A DNA stretch of 48,003 nucleotides from Acidimicrobiales bacterium (GTDB taxonomy: Bacteria > Actinomycetota > Acidimicrobiia > Acidimicrobiales > RAAP-2). The notes beneath the pieces were generated by a model that saw nothing but the letters and a program-made list of their open reading frames with translations, had not been told where the DNA came from and did not search any database. The DNA is taken from assembly GCA_025362585.1 (NCBI GenBank), contig JANYFR010000010.1, forward strand, positions 1 through 48,003. The letters run 5' to 3'. The translations under genes were made by a program, and so were the position numbers. Below, piece after piece: positions 26,411 to 35,596 of the stretch. Every line of letters starts with the position of its first letter. Position 1 is the stretch's first letter.

Positions 26411-28183
26411 TCAGTGAACCGTGAACGATTTGCTCGACGCCACGGGGAGAAACGCGTCGTCACCCGAGTACTGACCACTCGCCACGTGAGCACCCTTGCT
26501 CAACCTTTGCTTCGACGTGCATGAGGCCGAGCCGTTGGTGACGGCGACACTGCAGTAACGCACTCTCCCTAAGGAGAATGACACCGTGCCGGTGGCCGAC
26601 GCAGCGAGGCCGGTGGCGACGAAACGCAGTGACGATGATGTCACACTTCCACGCACGCGGGTCGTGACGACCACGGACACGTGCATGGTCGACGTGACCT
26701 TGGTGTACGTCTCGTTGACGACGAATGGCTGGAAGGCGCCCGACGCGTCGCGGTAGACCCCACCAGCGCCGCAGTTGCCCGGCGACGTGCACCACACCGC
26801 TAACGTCGATCCGTTGGCACCGACATTCAGCCCCGCCGTGCCCGGGGTCTCGATCGCGGAGGCCCAGTGGCCCCCAGCGAATTGGGTGACGAAGGCCTGC
26901 GAACTCTTGGTCGTATCCAAATAGATACCTCCGGCGATGCAGTTGCCGCCCGACGAGCAGGAGACGTCGGTGACGTCGGCTCCCCCACCCGCGTTCAACA
27001 CCGCGCTGCCCGGAATTTCGAGCGCTGAACCCCAGGAACCGTGCGCTTCATTCAGCACAAAGGCCTGGACGTGACCCAATGCGTCGGTGTAGTGTCCCCC
27101 AGCGCTGCAGTTGCCGTTTGACCAGCACGAGAGACCGTTGAGCGTCGCGTCACCGCCAATGTTCAAGCTCAAGGTGCCCGACGCTGGCACGGCGCTTTTC
27201 CACGTGCCCACGACCTCATTCGCGACGAACGCCTGCAGGTGGCTCGAGCCGTCCGTGTACTCGCCAACGGCACTGCAGTTTCCCGCCGACCAGCACCTCA
27301 GGTTGTTGACCGTGGAGTTGCCGCCCAGGTTGAGCGTCGAGATGCCCGGAACTTCGATCGCGTTGCTCCAGGTACCGTTCACCTCGTTGACGACCAGGGA
27401 CTGCTGGTGGTTCGACGCGTCGACGTAGTTCCCCCCAGCACTGCAGTTCCCCGTCGATCGGCACGAGATCTCGAAGACGGTCGCGGACCCTCCGACGTTC
27501 AACAGCGCCGATCCCGGCATCTGGATCGCCGTCGACCAGATGCCCGCGACCTCGTCGGCGACAAAAGCCTGGTATTTGCCCGCCGGGTCGGCGTAGTACC
27601 CGCCGGCCCGACAGTTCCCCCTTGAGGGACACGAGACCGAGAATGTGGTCGCCGCACCCATCGCGTTTAAGAGTGCGGTGCCCGGAACTTCGATGGCGTT
27701 GCTCCAGGTACCGTTCACCTCGTTGACGACGAAGGCCTGAGTGTTGCTCGCTCCGTCGGTGTAGTAGCCCCCCGCGGCGCAGTTGCCGCCGGTACCACAC
27801 GACACCTCATTGACGAGCGCGGTGCCGCCAGCGTTGAGGGCGCCCAACCCAGGTATCTCCATGGCGGTGCCCCACGTGCCGTTGACGGCGTTCACGACAA
27901 AGGCCTGCTGATGATTGAACTGGTCCTTGTAGATGCCCGCGGCGCTACAGTTGCCGTTCGACCAGCACGACACGCTGGCGACCGCACCCTGGCCGGCGGT
28001 ATTCAATTGCGATATCCCCGGCACCTCGATCGTCGGGCCCCACGTGCCGTTGACGGCGAGGGTGCGCAGTGCGAAGGGCGCGCGACGTGACAGGTCGCTC
28101 GCGCCGCCGACGTCGCCGAACGTCGTCATAATAAGTTGCGACATTGAGAGGAGAGCCAGCACGGTAACGGTCCTGCGGAACAT
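26411..28183 (-). CDS. Exported protein with eight 56-residue repeats and an Ig-like C-terminus
   Basis: A 590-residue protein. A signal peptide covers about 1-25. Residues 48-495 are eight consecutive repeats of exactly 56 residues, each starting at a Trp (48, 104, 160, 216, 272, 328, 384, 440). The consensus is W-x2-AIE-x-PG-x3-LN, then a cysteine pair (VSCxSxGNC), AGGxYxD and QAFVVNE. The tail (about 505-590) resembles a bacterial Ig-like domain with GTVSFS and YSGDDAFLPV. The Cys pair in every repeat suggests one disulfide each. A beta-propeller or cell-surface adhesive role is possible but unproven. GAGGA precedes the ATG; a GTG at 28195 is an alternative. Confidence 0.85.
   Translation of the reverse strand: MFRRTVTVLALLSMSQLIMTTFGDVGGASDLSRRAPFALRTLAVNGTWGPTIEVPGISQLNTAGQGAVASVSCWSNGNCSAAGIYKDQFNHQQAFVVNAVNGTWGTAMEIPGLGALNAGGTALVNEVSCGTGGNCAAGGYYTDGASNTQAFVVNEVNGTWSNAIEVPGTALLNAMGAATTFSVSCPSRGNCRAGGYYADPAGKYQAFVADEVAGIWSTAIQMPGSALLNVGGSATVFEISCRSTGNCSAGGNYVDASNHQQSLVVNEVNGTWSNAIEVPGISTLNLGGNSTVNNLRCWSAGNCSAVGEYTDGSSHLQAFVANEVVGTWKSAVPASGTLSLNIGGDATLNGLSCWSNGNCSAGGHYTDALGHVQAFVLNEAHGSWGSALEIPGSAVLNAGGGADVTDVSCSSGGNCIAGGIYLDTTKSSQAFVTQFAGGHWASAIETPGTAGLNVGANGSTLAVWCTSPGNCGAGGVYRDASGAFQPFVVNETYTKVTSTMHVSVVVTTRVRGSVTSSSLRFVATGLAASATGTVSFSLGRVRYCSVAVTNGSASCTSKQRLSKGAHVASGQYSGDDAFLPVASSKSFTVH
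26699..28042 (-). repeat. Eight tandem 168-bp coding repeats
   Basis: DNA counterpart of the 56-residue protein repeats. The period is constant, without a single codon of length variation, while the nucleotide sequence has diverged between copies. Confidence 0.85.
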
Positions 28184-28334
28184 TGTCTTCCTCACTAGGC
28201 GATCACCACTTCGACAGCTGCCGCTCCACCGGGGAATCTACACGGTGACCGCACCTTTGACGTAGTCGCTTCGACCGCAATGCGACATGCCTACGGTGAT
28301 CGGTCCGAACGGTCGCGGCGTCGTCGTCTAGAAA

Positions 28335-29594
28335 GTGATGGTGACGGACGGACGCGGCGACGAGGCAAGAAGGCGTACCTTCTCAAGTCGACGACAGAAG
28401 AGCCCGCTCTCGGACACGACCAGGATCTACGTCGCCCAGGGGCTTCGTGCCTCCGCCTACGGATTCGGAGCAGTGGTTCTTTCGACGTCGCTCTCCGACC
28501 GCGGACTCGCGAAGTGGCAGGTCGGGCTGGTCCTCGGCGCCATCCTCGCCGGCACGGCGTTCATGTCCCTGCTCGTCGGTCGCCTGGGCGATCGCCTGGG
28601 TCGTCGACGTTGCTACGCCGGCCTCTTTGTTCTCCTCGCGGTGTCAGGTGTCGTCTTCGCGTTCGCTCGAACGCCATGGATGCTGGTCGTCGCGGCCCTC
28701 ACGGGTTCACTGTCGACTGAGGTCATTGAATCGGGCCCCTTCACGACACTGGAGCAGGCAATGCTGTCGTCCGATGCACGCGGCGCGACGCGAACGCGTC
28801 GATTCGGTCGCTACAACGCGGTGGCAGCGATCAGCGGCTCGTTGGGTGCCCTCGCCGCGAGCGCGGTCCAGACGCTCCACCCCAGCGCACAGCACGACCT
28901 TTCGTCGAGGTACTTCCTCGTGTTCGTGCCGGTGTCAATTGCGGGATCACTCGTCGCGATGTCGCTCAGTGACCGTGCCGAAGCCGAACCGCACGCAGGT
29001 CCGACTGCCCGATTGCGATCCTCACGCGGCGTGGTGCGGCGCCTGTCGGGCCTCTTCGCACTCGACTCCTTCGCCGGTGGTCTGACTGTCTCAGTCTTCG
29101 TCGGCGTTTGGCTCCACGCCCGATTTCACGCCACCACCGGCGCCATCGGCCTCCTGTTCTTCTTCCTTGGGCTCTTTCAAGCGGTGTCGTTCCTCGTCGC
29201 CCCCGAACTCGCACGCCGCTTCGGGCTGCTCGCGACCATGGTGTTCACGCATCTACCGTCGAACGTGCTGGTGATTGCGGTCGCCTTCGCGCCGAACCTC
29301 TCGAGCGCCGTGGCGCTCCTCGTGGCCCGGGCCTTCCTCTCCCAAATGGACGTCCCGACCCGTCAGGCCTACGTCATGACGATGGTGTCGCCCATCGAAC
29401 GGGTCCCCGCGGCCGCGTACACCAACACCGCTCGTTACGTGACGCGACCCTTCGGACCGCCCTGCGCGGCGGCGATGACGCAGGTCGCCCTCGGGTTGCC
29501 ATTCGTCGTGGCCGGTTCCATCAAGATCGTCTACGACCTGACCCTGTGGGTCTGGTTCCGGCACGTTCCCATTCCCGACGAAACAACTCATTGA
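28335..29594 (+). CDS. MFS transporter
   Basis: A 419-residue protein with about twelve hydrophobic segments in two halves and a charged central loop (about 205-235). The major facilitator motif A is GRLGDRLGRRR between helices 2 and 3. It resembles drug/sugar-type MFS exporters; the substrate is unknown. Start codons GTG, ATG and GTG follow one another at 28335-28343 without a clear ribosome-binding site, so the exact start is uncertain. Confidence 0.88.
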   Translation: MMVTDGRGDEARRRTFSSRRQKSPLSDTTRIYVAQGLRASAYGFGAVVLSTSLSDRGLAKWQVGLVLGAILAGTAFMSLLVGRLGDRLGRRRCYAGLFVLLAVSGVVFAFARTPWMLVVAALTGSLSTEVIESGPFTTLEQAMLSSDARGATRTRRFGRYNAVAAISGSLGALAASAVQTLHPSAQHDLSSRYFLVFVPVSIAGSLVAMSLSDRAEAEPHAGPTARLRSSRGVVRRLSGLFALDSFAGGLTVSVFVGVWLHARFHATTGAIGLLFFFLGLFQAVSFLVAPELARRFGLLATMVFTHLPSNVLVIAVAFAPNLSSAVALLVARAFLSQMDVPTRQAYVMTMVSPIERVPAAAYTNTARYVTRPFGPPCAAAMTQVALGLPFVVAGSIKIVYDLTLWVWFRHVPIPDETTH

Positions 29595-29621
29595 ACGGTC
29601 CTCGGTCAGGCCGTCCGACGA

Positions 29622-30113
29622 TCAGTCCGGGAAACGTTGATCTCGGATGGTCGTGATCGCCGTCGGTCCGCCGAGCGGCACCGTTGCCACCTGGCTCTCG
29701 ATGAGGGTTCGGTCCTCGTCGTCCACAATCAGCGATGTCAGCCGCGCGGCCTCGGCGAGCCATCGGTCGCGCTCACCGACGTCGCCGACCACCGCGTACG
29801 CGCGCGCGAGGCCCTCAACGCACGAGGCGACGAGCCAGTCCGGACCACCCTCCCCAAGCACCGCGACGTGAGCTCGCCACGCAAATCGAATCGCCAACTC
29901 GCCCATTCCCACGGCGCCGGCGGCCCGTGCGACCATCCAGTCGCTCACCGCCCACTGCTCAGGCCCCCCGACGGGGAGCCAGTGGTGGCGAGAGGCGAAG
30001 GCGCTCGTGAGTAGTTCGGCGTCCTCGTCGGCACTTCGCTCCGGCGACTCGAGTAACTCCCAGCACCGCCCGTAGAGTTGGGCGGCGACGGTGCGCTCTT
30101 CGAGGACGTCCAT
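29622..30113 (-). CDS. Hypothetical helical protein
   Basis: A 163-residue soluble protein, not recognised. It is predicted mostly helical; the stretch DWLVASCVEGLARAYAVVGDVGERDRWLAEA looks like a TPR-type helix pair. TACGCT (30120-30125 region) ends exactly 6 nt before the ATG at 30113, which argues for this start over the open frame to 30170 and supports the gene being real. Confidence 0.65.
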   Translation of the reverse strand: MDVLEERTVAAQLYGRCWELLESPERSADEDAELLTSAFASRHHWLPVGGPEQWAVSDWMVARAAGAVGMGELAIRFAWRAHVAVLGEGGPDWLVASCVEGLARAYAVVGDVGERDRWLAEAARLTSLIVDDEDRTLIESQVATVPLGGPTAITTIRDQRFPD

Positions 30114-30394
30114 CTTACGAGCGTACTGATGGCACCTTTCGAGACACAATTTCACGGCAATCACGGGCATTGCTCGTCAACGTTTCTCGCCGTCCTGGGA
30201 TATAGATGAGTCGACGAACTTTCAAAGTGCGGGCGACCAGACGCAGCGTTGAGTCGCCGACGAGTGCCCCTCGGCGCGCCGTCCTGGGTGAGCGAGACAG
30301 AGGTTCTCCGAGCGTGGCGGTCCGCTAAGTGGCTACTCGGACCGCGACGACGTTGACGGAGCCCGCGAACCCGAGTGAGCTGCATCCACCTCCA

Positions 30395-31450
30395 CTAAGT
30401 TGGCACCTTGAGCCAGAGCCAGTGGCCGTGGGGATGACACCATCCCCACGTCGACGGTGCTGCGCCAGGCAGCGTGGCCAGAATCTGCGAACCACCCTTC
30501 CGCGGCGGCGCGCCCTCGCCCGAGGGCGCCGGCCACGCGACCGTGAACGGCGACTCGATCGAGACCCAGGCCACCGCCCCGCTCGCGCATCGGCGGACCA
30601 TCTCGTCGAAGTACGTTCGCTGGGCCGTCTTCGAAAAGTAGGCCACGGCCCACGTATTGACTACCACCGTCGTAATCCCCGGCCGTCCGAGCGAAAGTGC
30701 GTCGGACAGGCAATCGAGCGCGTCACCCGTCAGCACCGTCGCGACGGGCCACGAGTGACGGGCCTCGATCACTGCGTCGAGGCGGACGTGGCGACGATTC
30801 TCTTCGGGCCAGAGGCAGGCCCTGAGCCAGAGACGGTCGTCGTCGTCGTGGAGGTCCAAGGGTGACAGATCGATGCCGACGCGCGACACGATGTCGGGCA
30901 GTGCCTGACGTCGATCGACCGTGGTGAGGTCCTCGCACACGAGAGTGAGGGGCTCTCCGTCGTCGACCGATCGAACGGGGAAGTAATCGAGGTAGAGGTT
31001 GATACCGGCGGAGGTGCCCACATCGATGAGGTTGATCTGTTCTCCCGAGCGACGTGCCACCTCAACAATCACGGCCTGGAGGACCGCGGCGCGACCCGGT
31101 TCGTTGGTCTGGGTACGACGATGTAATTCAACGCGGACGAGGCCCGGGTCATCGTGGAACACTCCAAGAACGGTTCGAGCGGCGCTAACGGGATCTGGCA
31201 GGTCGCCGTGACGCGCGCCCGAGTAGATCGGCGCGAGGACCGAATGGCCGCGCAGCGCGGCGAGGTGCAGCGCCGCCAGCACCAGCATTGGGTTGCGCTG
31301 CTCCTCCGGCACCGCCGCGAGGACCTCGAGGGCGAGGTCGTCGCTTTCGAGGGCGAGCAGGAGTGCCGAATAGAACGGCAGGCGGTCATGGTCGTCGGGC
31401 GAGAACGAGTAGTGGTAGCGACGACGGGCATCGTCGAGATCGATCGCCAT
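30395..31450 (-). CDS. DUF2332 family protein
   Basis: A 351-residue member of DUF2332, common in actinobacteria. It has the opening SALLLALESDD region, then EQINLIDVGTSAGINLYLDYF, which resembles a SAM-methyltransferase motif I, and the closing WCHPHGHWLWLKVP. Whether the family binds SAM is not established. TAGCGT (31457-31462) ends 6 nt before the ATG, with no Shine-Dalgarno. Confidence 0.87.
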   Translation of the reverse strand: MAIDLDDARRRYHYSFSPDDHDRLPFYSALLLALESDDLALEVLAAVPEEQRNPMLVLAALHLAALRGHSVLAPIYSGARHGDLPDPVSAARTVLGVFHDDPGLVRVELHRRTQTNEPGRAAVLQAVIVEVARRSGEQINLIDVGTSAGINLYLDYFPVRSVDDGEPLTLVCEDLTTVDRRQALPDIVSRVGIDLSPLDLHDDDDRLWLRACLWPEENRRHVRLDAVIEARHSWPVATVLTGDALDCLSDALSLGRPGITTVVVNTWAVAYFSKTAQRTYFDEMVRRCASGAVAWVSIESPFTVAWPAPSGEGAPPRKGGSQILATLPGAAPSTWGWCHPHGHWLWLKVPT

Positions 31451-31520
31451 CTCCGCACGCTAGCGAGCGCGGTGCCCTCGACCGAACAACGGGCGCCGAC
31501 ATTGTTGTCGGTCCGTCGCA

Positions 31521-32972
31521 TTATGTGAGGAAGTTGGTGAACTGCCAGGGGTCGTTGGTGTCGAGCACACGCCCCGACCACTGGTCGAACCAGTCTGCCT
31601 TCGTCGTGACTGGATCCCAGTCGATCGGACCCGACCAAGTCGTGCCGACGTAGGGGGTGGCAACCGCGACGACGTCGCGCCATGGCAGTTCGTCGGGAAC
31701 CCGCACGCCCTCACGGGGAGCCCGCAGGAGCCAGTCGACGGCGCCGAGAATGGATGCGGCGACCTGCACGGTGGTGGCACTCTGGTGGGGCGCGACTGCA
31801 CGGGCCTCGTCGATTGACGTGAGCATGCCCGTCCACCACGACTTGTAGGGGTGGCCCATCACCAAGACGCCCAGCTCGTCGCGACCGTCGACGATCTCAT
31901 CGTTCATGATGCGCTGTTCAGTTGGATAGGCGTACTGAGTTCCTTCGAGTTCAACGAAACTCGCCCACGCCACATCGCTCGGACAGTAGGCGTAGTGCAC
32001 GGTGGGCCGGTAGACCGCCTCGTCGCCCTCCCAGACCGTGAGGTGATCACAGATGGTGAAGGCCTCACCGTGGCGAATGACCATTCCGACAATCGGCCCC
32101 GAAGGAACGCACGAACGAACGAGTGTCTTGTGGGCCATCTGGGCGAGACAGATCTGATTGCGCGGACCGCTCTCGTGGGCGCACGCGAGAGCGGGCATCG
32201 TCTTCTCGTGAGTCCCCCAACCCATCTCCGCCGGCGCGACACCCTCTTCGTAGAATCCGTCGACACTCCAGGTGTTGACGAACTCGCCTGGCCGTTTCGG
32301 TCGGTCGGTCACCTGGCTGTCGCGCTCGGCGATGTGGATGGCCTTGACATCGAGCAGGCGAGCGAGGGTGTTGAAGTGGCCCGCGTCAACCGCCGCCCTA
32401 ATGGCGTCGTGGCGGCTGGCGAGGAGGCCATCACGCAACACCGCGTCGGCGACATCACTGAGGGCCTGCTTCGTAAAGTGACTGACGAGGCCCGGGTTCG
32501 CGCCGTGCTCAACAACCGCGGAAGGGCCATCGTTGCGACCCCATCGGGCCAACTGACGGCGCAACGCCATGTGGCGGTGGTACAGCGTCCGCTCCTGGGG
32601 TGAGGTGGTCGCGGGGTCCATGTAGGGGTCCCACACTTCTACCGAGGTGTTGAGGTAGCGAACGTCGTGATCACGACACCACTCGAGCAACTCGGTGAGA
32701 TCGATGTTCCAGGCGAGGTCAATCAACAGATCGCCGGCGCTCAGGTTCTCGTCCAGCGTCGTGCGAAGGTTCTCTGGGGTGATCTCGAACTGAACGTACT
32801 GGACGCCCTTCGCGATCGATGATTCAATGCGCCCGGCATTCTCGCGACTCTCGATCACCTTCACCCTCGAGGGTTTGAATCCAAAGTGATCGAGTAACAA
32901 GGGCAACAGGCACTGGGTCACTGATCCGCATCCGAGGATTACCACGCGTTGGGGCATCGAGAGTTCTGACAA
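31521..32972 (-). CDS. hss: Homospermidine synthase
   Basis: Makes homospermidine from putrescine with NAD+ (EC 2.5.1.44). The 483-residue protein opens with the Rossmann motif VVILGCGSVTQCLLPLL and carries family blocks such as LIDLAWNIDLTELLEWC, NTSVEVWDPY, AVVEHGANPGLVSHF and GWGTHEKTMPA, with the family's usual length of about 470-480. It belongs to the saccharopine dehydrogenase-like bacterial Hss type. A TTG at 32972 is reached from GAAGG upstream; the ATG at 32957 is the alternative. Together with agmatinase at 8812-9822 it could complete arginine-derived polyamine synthesis. Confidence 0.92.
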   Translation of the reverse strand: MSELSMPQRVVILGCGSVTQCLLPLLLDHFGFKPSRVKVIESRENAGRIESSIAKGVQYVQFEITPENLRTTLDENLSAGDLLIDLAWNIDLTELLEWCRDHDVRYLNTSVEVWDPYMDPATTSPQERTLYHRHMALRRQLARWGRNDGPSAVVEHGANPGLVSHFTKQALSDVADAVLRDGLLASRHDAIRAAVDAGHFNTLARLLDVKAIHIAERDSQVTDRPKRPGEFVNTWSVDGFYEEGVAPAEMGWGTHEKTMPALACAHESGPRNQICLAQMAHKTLVRSCVPSGPIVGMVIRHGEAFTICDHLTVWEGDEAVYRPTVHYAYCPSDVAWASFVELEGTQYAYPTEQRIMNDEIVDGRDELGVLVMGHPYKSWWTGMLTSIDEARAVAPHQSATTVQVAASILGAVDWLLRAPREGVRVPDELPWRDVVAVATPYVGTTWSGPIDWDPVTTKADWFDQWSGRVLDTNDPWQFTNFLT

Positions 32973-33185
32973 TTAGGACCTTCTTCTCCTTACAGTGGCG
33001 ACGTGCCATTGAGAACCTTAGTTCTGTCGCCGTAGTGGGCCATCTCCCGTCTGGGGAGGTCGCCGCCGTCATTGACCGGGGGGTGACGCCGGCCAGGAGG
33101 ACAATTGCGTGAGCGGTGTCGTCGCAATCGGGTGGTCGCGCGAAGCTGGCCTCACGAGCCAAACGCTCGCAGATCCAGCATCATT

Positions 33186-33408
33186 TCACTGGCGATAGAG
33201 GCAGTTGACGAGCCCGTGCGTCGAGTCTGCTTCGCCGAAACGCTCGAAGTAGATCTCGACTCGACGAATATGATCGAGGACCAACCGTTCTCTCTGGGTC
33301 GGGCACCAACACCCAGTCCTTCGTGCGACTGTTGCCTCGGTGCCTGCACCACGCCTCTACCGAATTCACCAGGACGTAGGGACCGTCAGTGGCCGACGGA
33401 CCCGTCAA
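33186..33408 (-). pseudogene. Frameshifted small gene of unknown function
   Basis: From a TTG at 33408 the frame encodes YVLVNSVEAWCRHRG and KDWVLVPDPE. One extra base in a GAGAGAA run (about 33291) breaks it. The continuation in the new frame, ERLVLDHIRRVEIYFERFG then THGLVNCLYRQ, ends cleanly at a TGA (33186-33188). Rejoined, the product is about 73 residues. It overlaps the end of the DinB gene by 23 bp. No family recognised. A single indel could be a sequencing error. Confidence 0.6.
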
Positions 33409-33904
33409 TCACCTCTCGGAGGAGGTCGGCGTGGCCACAGTGCCGGGCATACTCGTCGACCAGGTGGACCGCGACGAAGCGCAGAGACAGGTCACTTTGA
33501 AAGACGTCGCTATAGGCAACATCGTCAAAGGAGTGAGCGGCGGCGATGACCCGCGAGCGATCGCACTGTTCGAGGAATCGGTGCACGACCTGAGCGGCCG
33601 AGAGTGAGTCGAGATCATTGAAGTCACCATCGGGATTGGCGATGGTCGAGTAGAGGGGGGCGAGCGTACCTCCCTCCAGGCACTCCTCGAAGAAGTAGCG
33701 CTCCGTTGCGGTGCAGTGTCGCAAGAGTCCTAGCAGCGACAGAGACGAGGGGTTGACTGCCCGACGCTTGAGCTGTTCCTCATCCAGGCCGGAACATTTC
33801 GAGAGCAGTGTCGCCCGGTAGAAGTCGACCATCGACCATAGGACGCTCTCTTCACTACCGATCTTGAGCATTCGCGATCGCTCCACCGGTTCAATGACCA
33901 CCAT
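33386..33904 (-). CDS. DinB/DUF664 family protein
   Basis: A 172-residue four-helix-bundle protein. The first metal histidine lies in LGLLRHCTATERYFF and the others in VHLVDEYARHCGHADLLRE, the DinB-superfamily metal-binding pattern. Actinobacterial relatives include mycothiol-dependent enzymes, but most members have no known reaction. TAGATT (33911-33916) ends 6 nt before the ATG, a leaderless signature. Confidence 0.87.
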   Translation of the reverse strand: MVVIEPVERSRMLKIGSEESVLWSMVDFYRATLLSKCSGLDEEQLKRRAVNPSSLSLLGLLRHCTATERYFFEECLEGGTLAPLYSTIANPDGDFNDLDSLSAAQVVHRFLEQCDRSRVIAAAHSFDDVAYSDVFQSDLSLRFVAVHLVDEYARHCGHADLLREVIDGSVGH

Positions 33905-33965
33905 TGGACCAATCTAAGTGGAGTTGGCTGCACTAACAACTCCTCCGGTAGTGTCCGACTGGTGG

Positions 33966-34377
33966 ATGACGGATCCGCGCCGCGAACTCCGGTGACCCCC
34001 ACGCCATTCTGGTGCTCGCCCACGAACTCGCCGTGGCGTTCGAACCCGACGACGACGCCTTCGCGAAGGCCCTGATCGTCATCGTCGATGATGGCAGCGC
34101 TGCGCTGTTCGTTGCTGAAGTCGACGGTCGAGTAGTCGGCTACGTCCTCGGCAATCCACGACACCTTTTATGCCAACGGACCGGTCGCCTGGATGGAAGA
34201 GATCTCGGTCGCCCGCCCGTTCCAGCGCCGTGGTGTTGGTCGCTCGCGCGGTGCAGCGTTCGAGGGGCCCGACATCGCGGTGCCACCCTGGTAGCGCTCG
34301 CCACACGACGAGCGACCGATTTCTACGATGCGCTCGGCTACGCGAGTTCGGGCACGTACTGGCGCAAGATCCTCTAA
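33966..34377 (+). pseudogene. GNAT acetyltransferase gene with three frame changes
   Basis: The protein is readable only by switching frame. An ATG-ACG at 33966, then one extra base, gives IRAANSGDPHAILVLAHELAVAFE and VGYVLG. A shift at about 34151-34157 gives HDTFYANGPVAWMEEI and VARPFQRRGVGRS, the acetyl-CoA loop. A shift back at about 34240-34262 gives ATLVALATRRATDFYDALGY and TYWRKIL. All parts are typical GNAT sequence in the correct order, so the gene was intact recently or the assembly carries errors. Confidence 0.78.
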
Positions 34378-34412
34378 CACCGTCAACGGGCGGCGAATCG
34401 GCGCCGAACAGG

Positions 34413-34883
34413 CTACGTGCCGTCGAAGGCGGCCCGCAGCTTCGCGCTGTCGAGCCTGGTCATTTTCATCATCGCTTCGAAGAGCCGACCGGTCTTCTCC
34501 TGGTCGGGATCGCGCATGAGTTCAGTAAAGAGCCTGGGGACAATCTGCCAGGAAACACCGAAGGGGTCAGTGAGCCATCCGCACTGTCCCGGCGCGCCGT
34601 TCTCACTCAGCCCGTACCAGTAACGATCGACTTCCACCTGGTCGTCACAGACCACGAACAGCGAGAACGACGGATTGAAGGCAAATTGGGCGTACGGTCC
34701 ACCGTTGAAGATGATGATCTCCGTGCCACCGATTCGAATCGTACCCGCCATGAACTGTTCGTGGCCCTCAGTCGGCGCTCGCTCGACGTTCAAAACTTCT
34801 GAGTCGGCAAAGACTTTCGTGTACAGTTCGAGCGCCTCGTCGGCCTTCTCGCTAAACCACAGGAACGGAGAAACGGAGGGCAT
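34413..34883 (-). CDS. VOC family protein, PhnB/3-demethylubiquinone methyltransferase-like domain
   Basis: A 156-residue protein of the PF06983 type: SPFLWFSEKADEALELYTKVF, GTIRIGGTEIIIFNGGP, FNPSFSLFVVCDDQVEVDRYW, and CGWLTDPFGVSWQIVPRLF. Despite the family name these are not known to be methyltransferases. TAGAAT (34890-34895) ends 6 nt before the ATG. It is an intact relative of the broken gene at 18409-18836. Confidence 0.88.
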   Translation of the reverse strand: MPSVSPFLWFSEKADEALELYTKVFADSEVLNVERAPTEGHEQFMAGTIRIGGTEIIIFNGGPYAQFAFNPSFSLFVVCDDQVEVDRYWYGLSENGAPGQCGWLTDPFGVSWQIVPRLFTELMRDPDQEKTGRLFEAMMKMTRLDSAKLRAAFDGT

Positions 34884-34946
34884 CGACGAATTCTAACGTC
34901 GACGAACGAGCGACGCCAAGCCCTATGGGCGACCTCGCGCCGAGCG

Positions 34947-35510
34947 TCAGAGGATGAAGGGGACAATGGCCTTCACCCGGCGCCGATACTCCGGGTACTG
35001 CGATGGAAAGGCCTCGCCCATCAACTTTTCCTCTTCGGGCACTTTGATGAAGACGTAGACCACGCCGACCGCGAGCGTGACCACCGATTCGACGATGCCA
35101 GTCAACACCATGGTGCCGACACACATCGTCAGCAGTCCCGTGTAGATCGGGTGTCGCGTGAGGCCGTACGGTCCTCGTTGGACCAGTTCATGGTCCTGCT
35201 TTAGGGTGACCGTTCCACTCCAGTTGCGCCCGATCGTGAGACGCGCCCAGATCGCGAAGCCCGCGCCCGCGCCGACGACAAGTAGCGCGACGAGACACGT
35301 CGCGCTCGACGCGACCCAGAGTTGATGGTGCAGCCACGTTCGCTTGAGTGACGAGGGAGCGAAGATGAGGGCGAGAACCGCGATCACCGGTATGACCCCG
35401 CTGACGCCGCGTCGGGCGACGGTCCTCTTATTGCCGAACACCAGAACGGTCCAGACGAGAGCGGTCGCGATCCAGAGCACCGCGACGAGGAATCCAGCGG
35501 TATGTCTCAC
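34947..35510 (-). CDS. Isoprenylcysteine carboxyl methyltransferase-like membrane protein
   Basis: A 187-residue protein with about five membrane helices. The ICMT/PEMT-type SAM motif is GPYGLTRHPIYTG, and the closing helix has VPEEEKLMGEAFPSQYPEYRRRV. Bacterial members methylate unknown, often lipid, substrates. The frame is open to 35705, but the GTG at 35510 has TAGGCT (35518-35523) ending 7 nt upstream and coincides with the first membrane helix. Confidence 0.85.
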   Translation of the reverse strand: MRHTAGFLVAVLWIATALVWTVLVFGNKRTVARRGVSGVIPVIAVLALIFAPSSLKRTWLHHQLWVASSATCLVALLVVGAGAGFAIWARLTIGRNWSGTVTLKQDHELVQRGPYGLTRHPIYTGLLTMCVGTMVLTGIVESVVTLAVGVVYVFIKVPEEEKLMGEAFPSQYPEYRRRVKAIVPFIL

Positions 35511-35596
35511 GGGCGCGAGCCTACGTCGGTAGCCCGAGTGACGCGCCACGAGGTAAACGCTTGGTGCGAAGGTCCGCTCACTGCGACCGCACGTCG

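Noticed and set aside
26699-28042. Possible CRISPR or satellite array
   Set aside because: The 168-bp periodicity is coding, in frame, with diverged copies; there are no short identical repeats with unique spacers.
31851-32603. 250-codon open frame opposite homospermidine synthase
   Set aside because: Shadow of a clear gene; no ribosome-binding site or recognisable domain.
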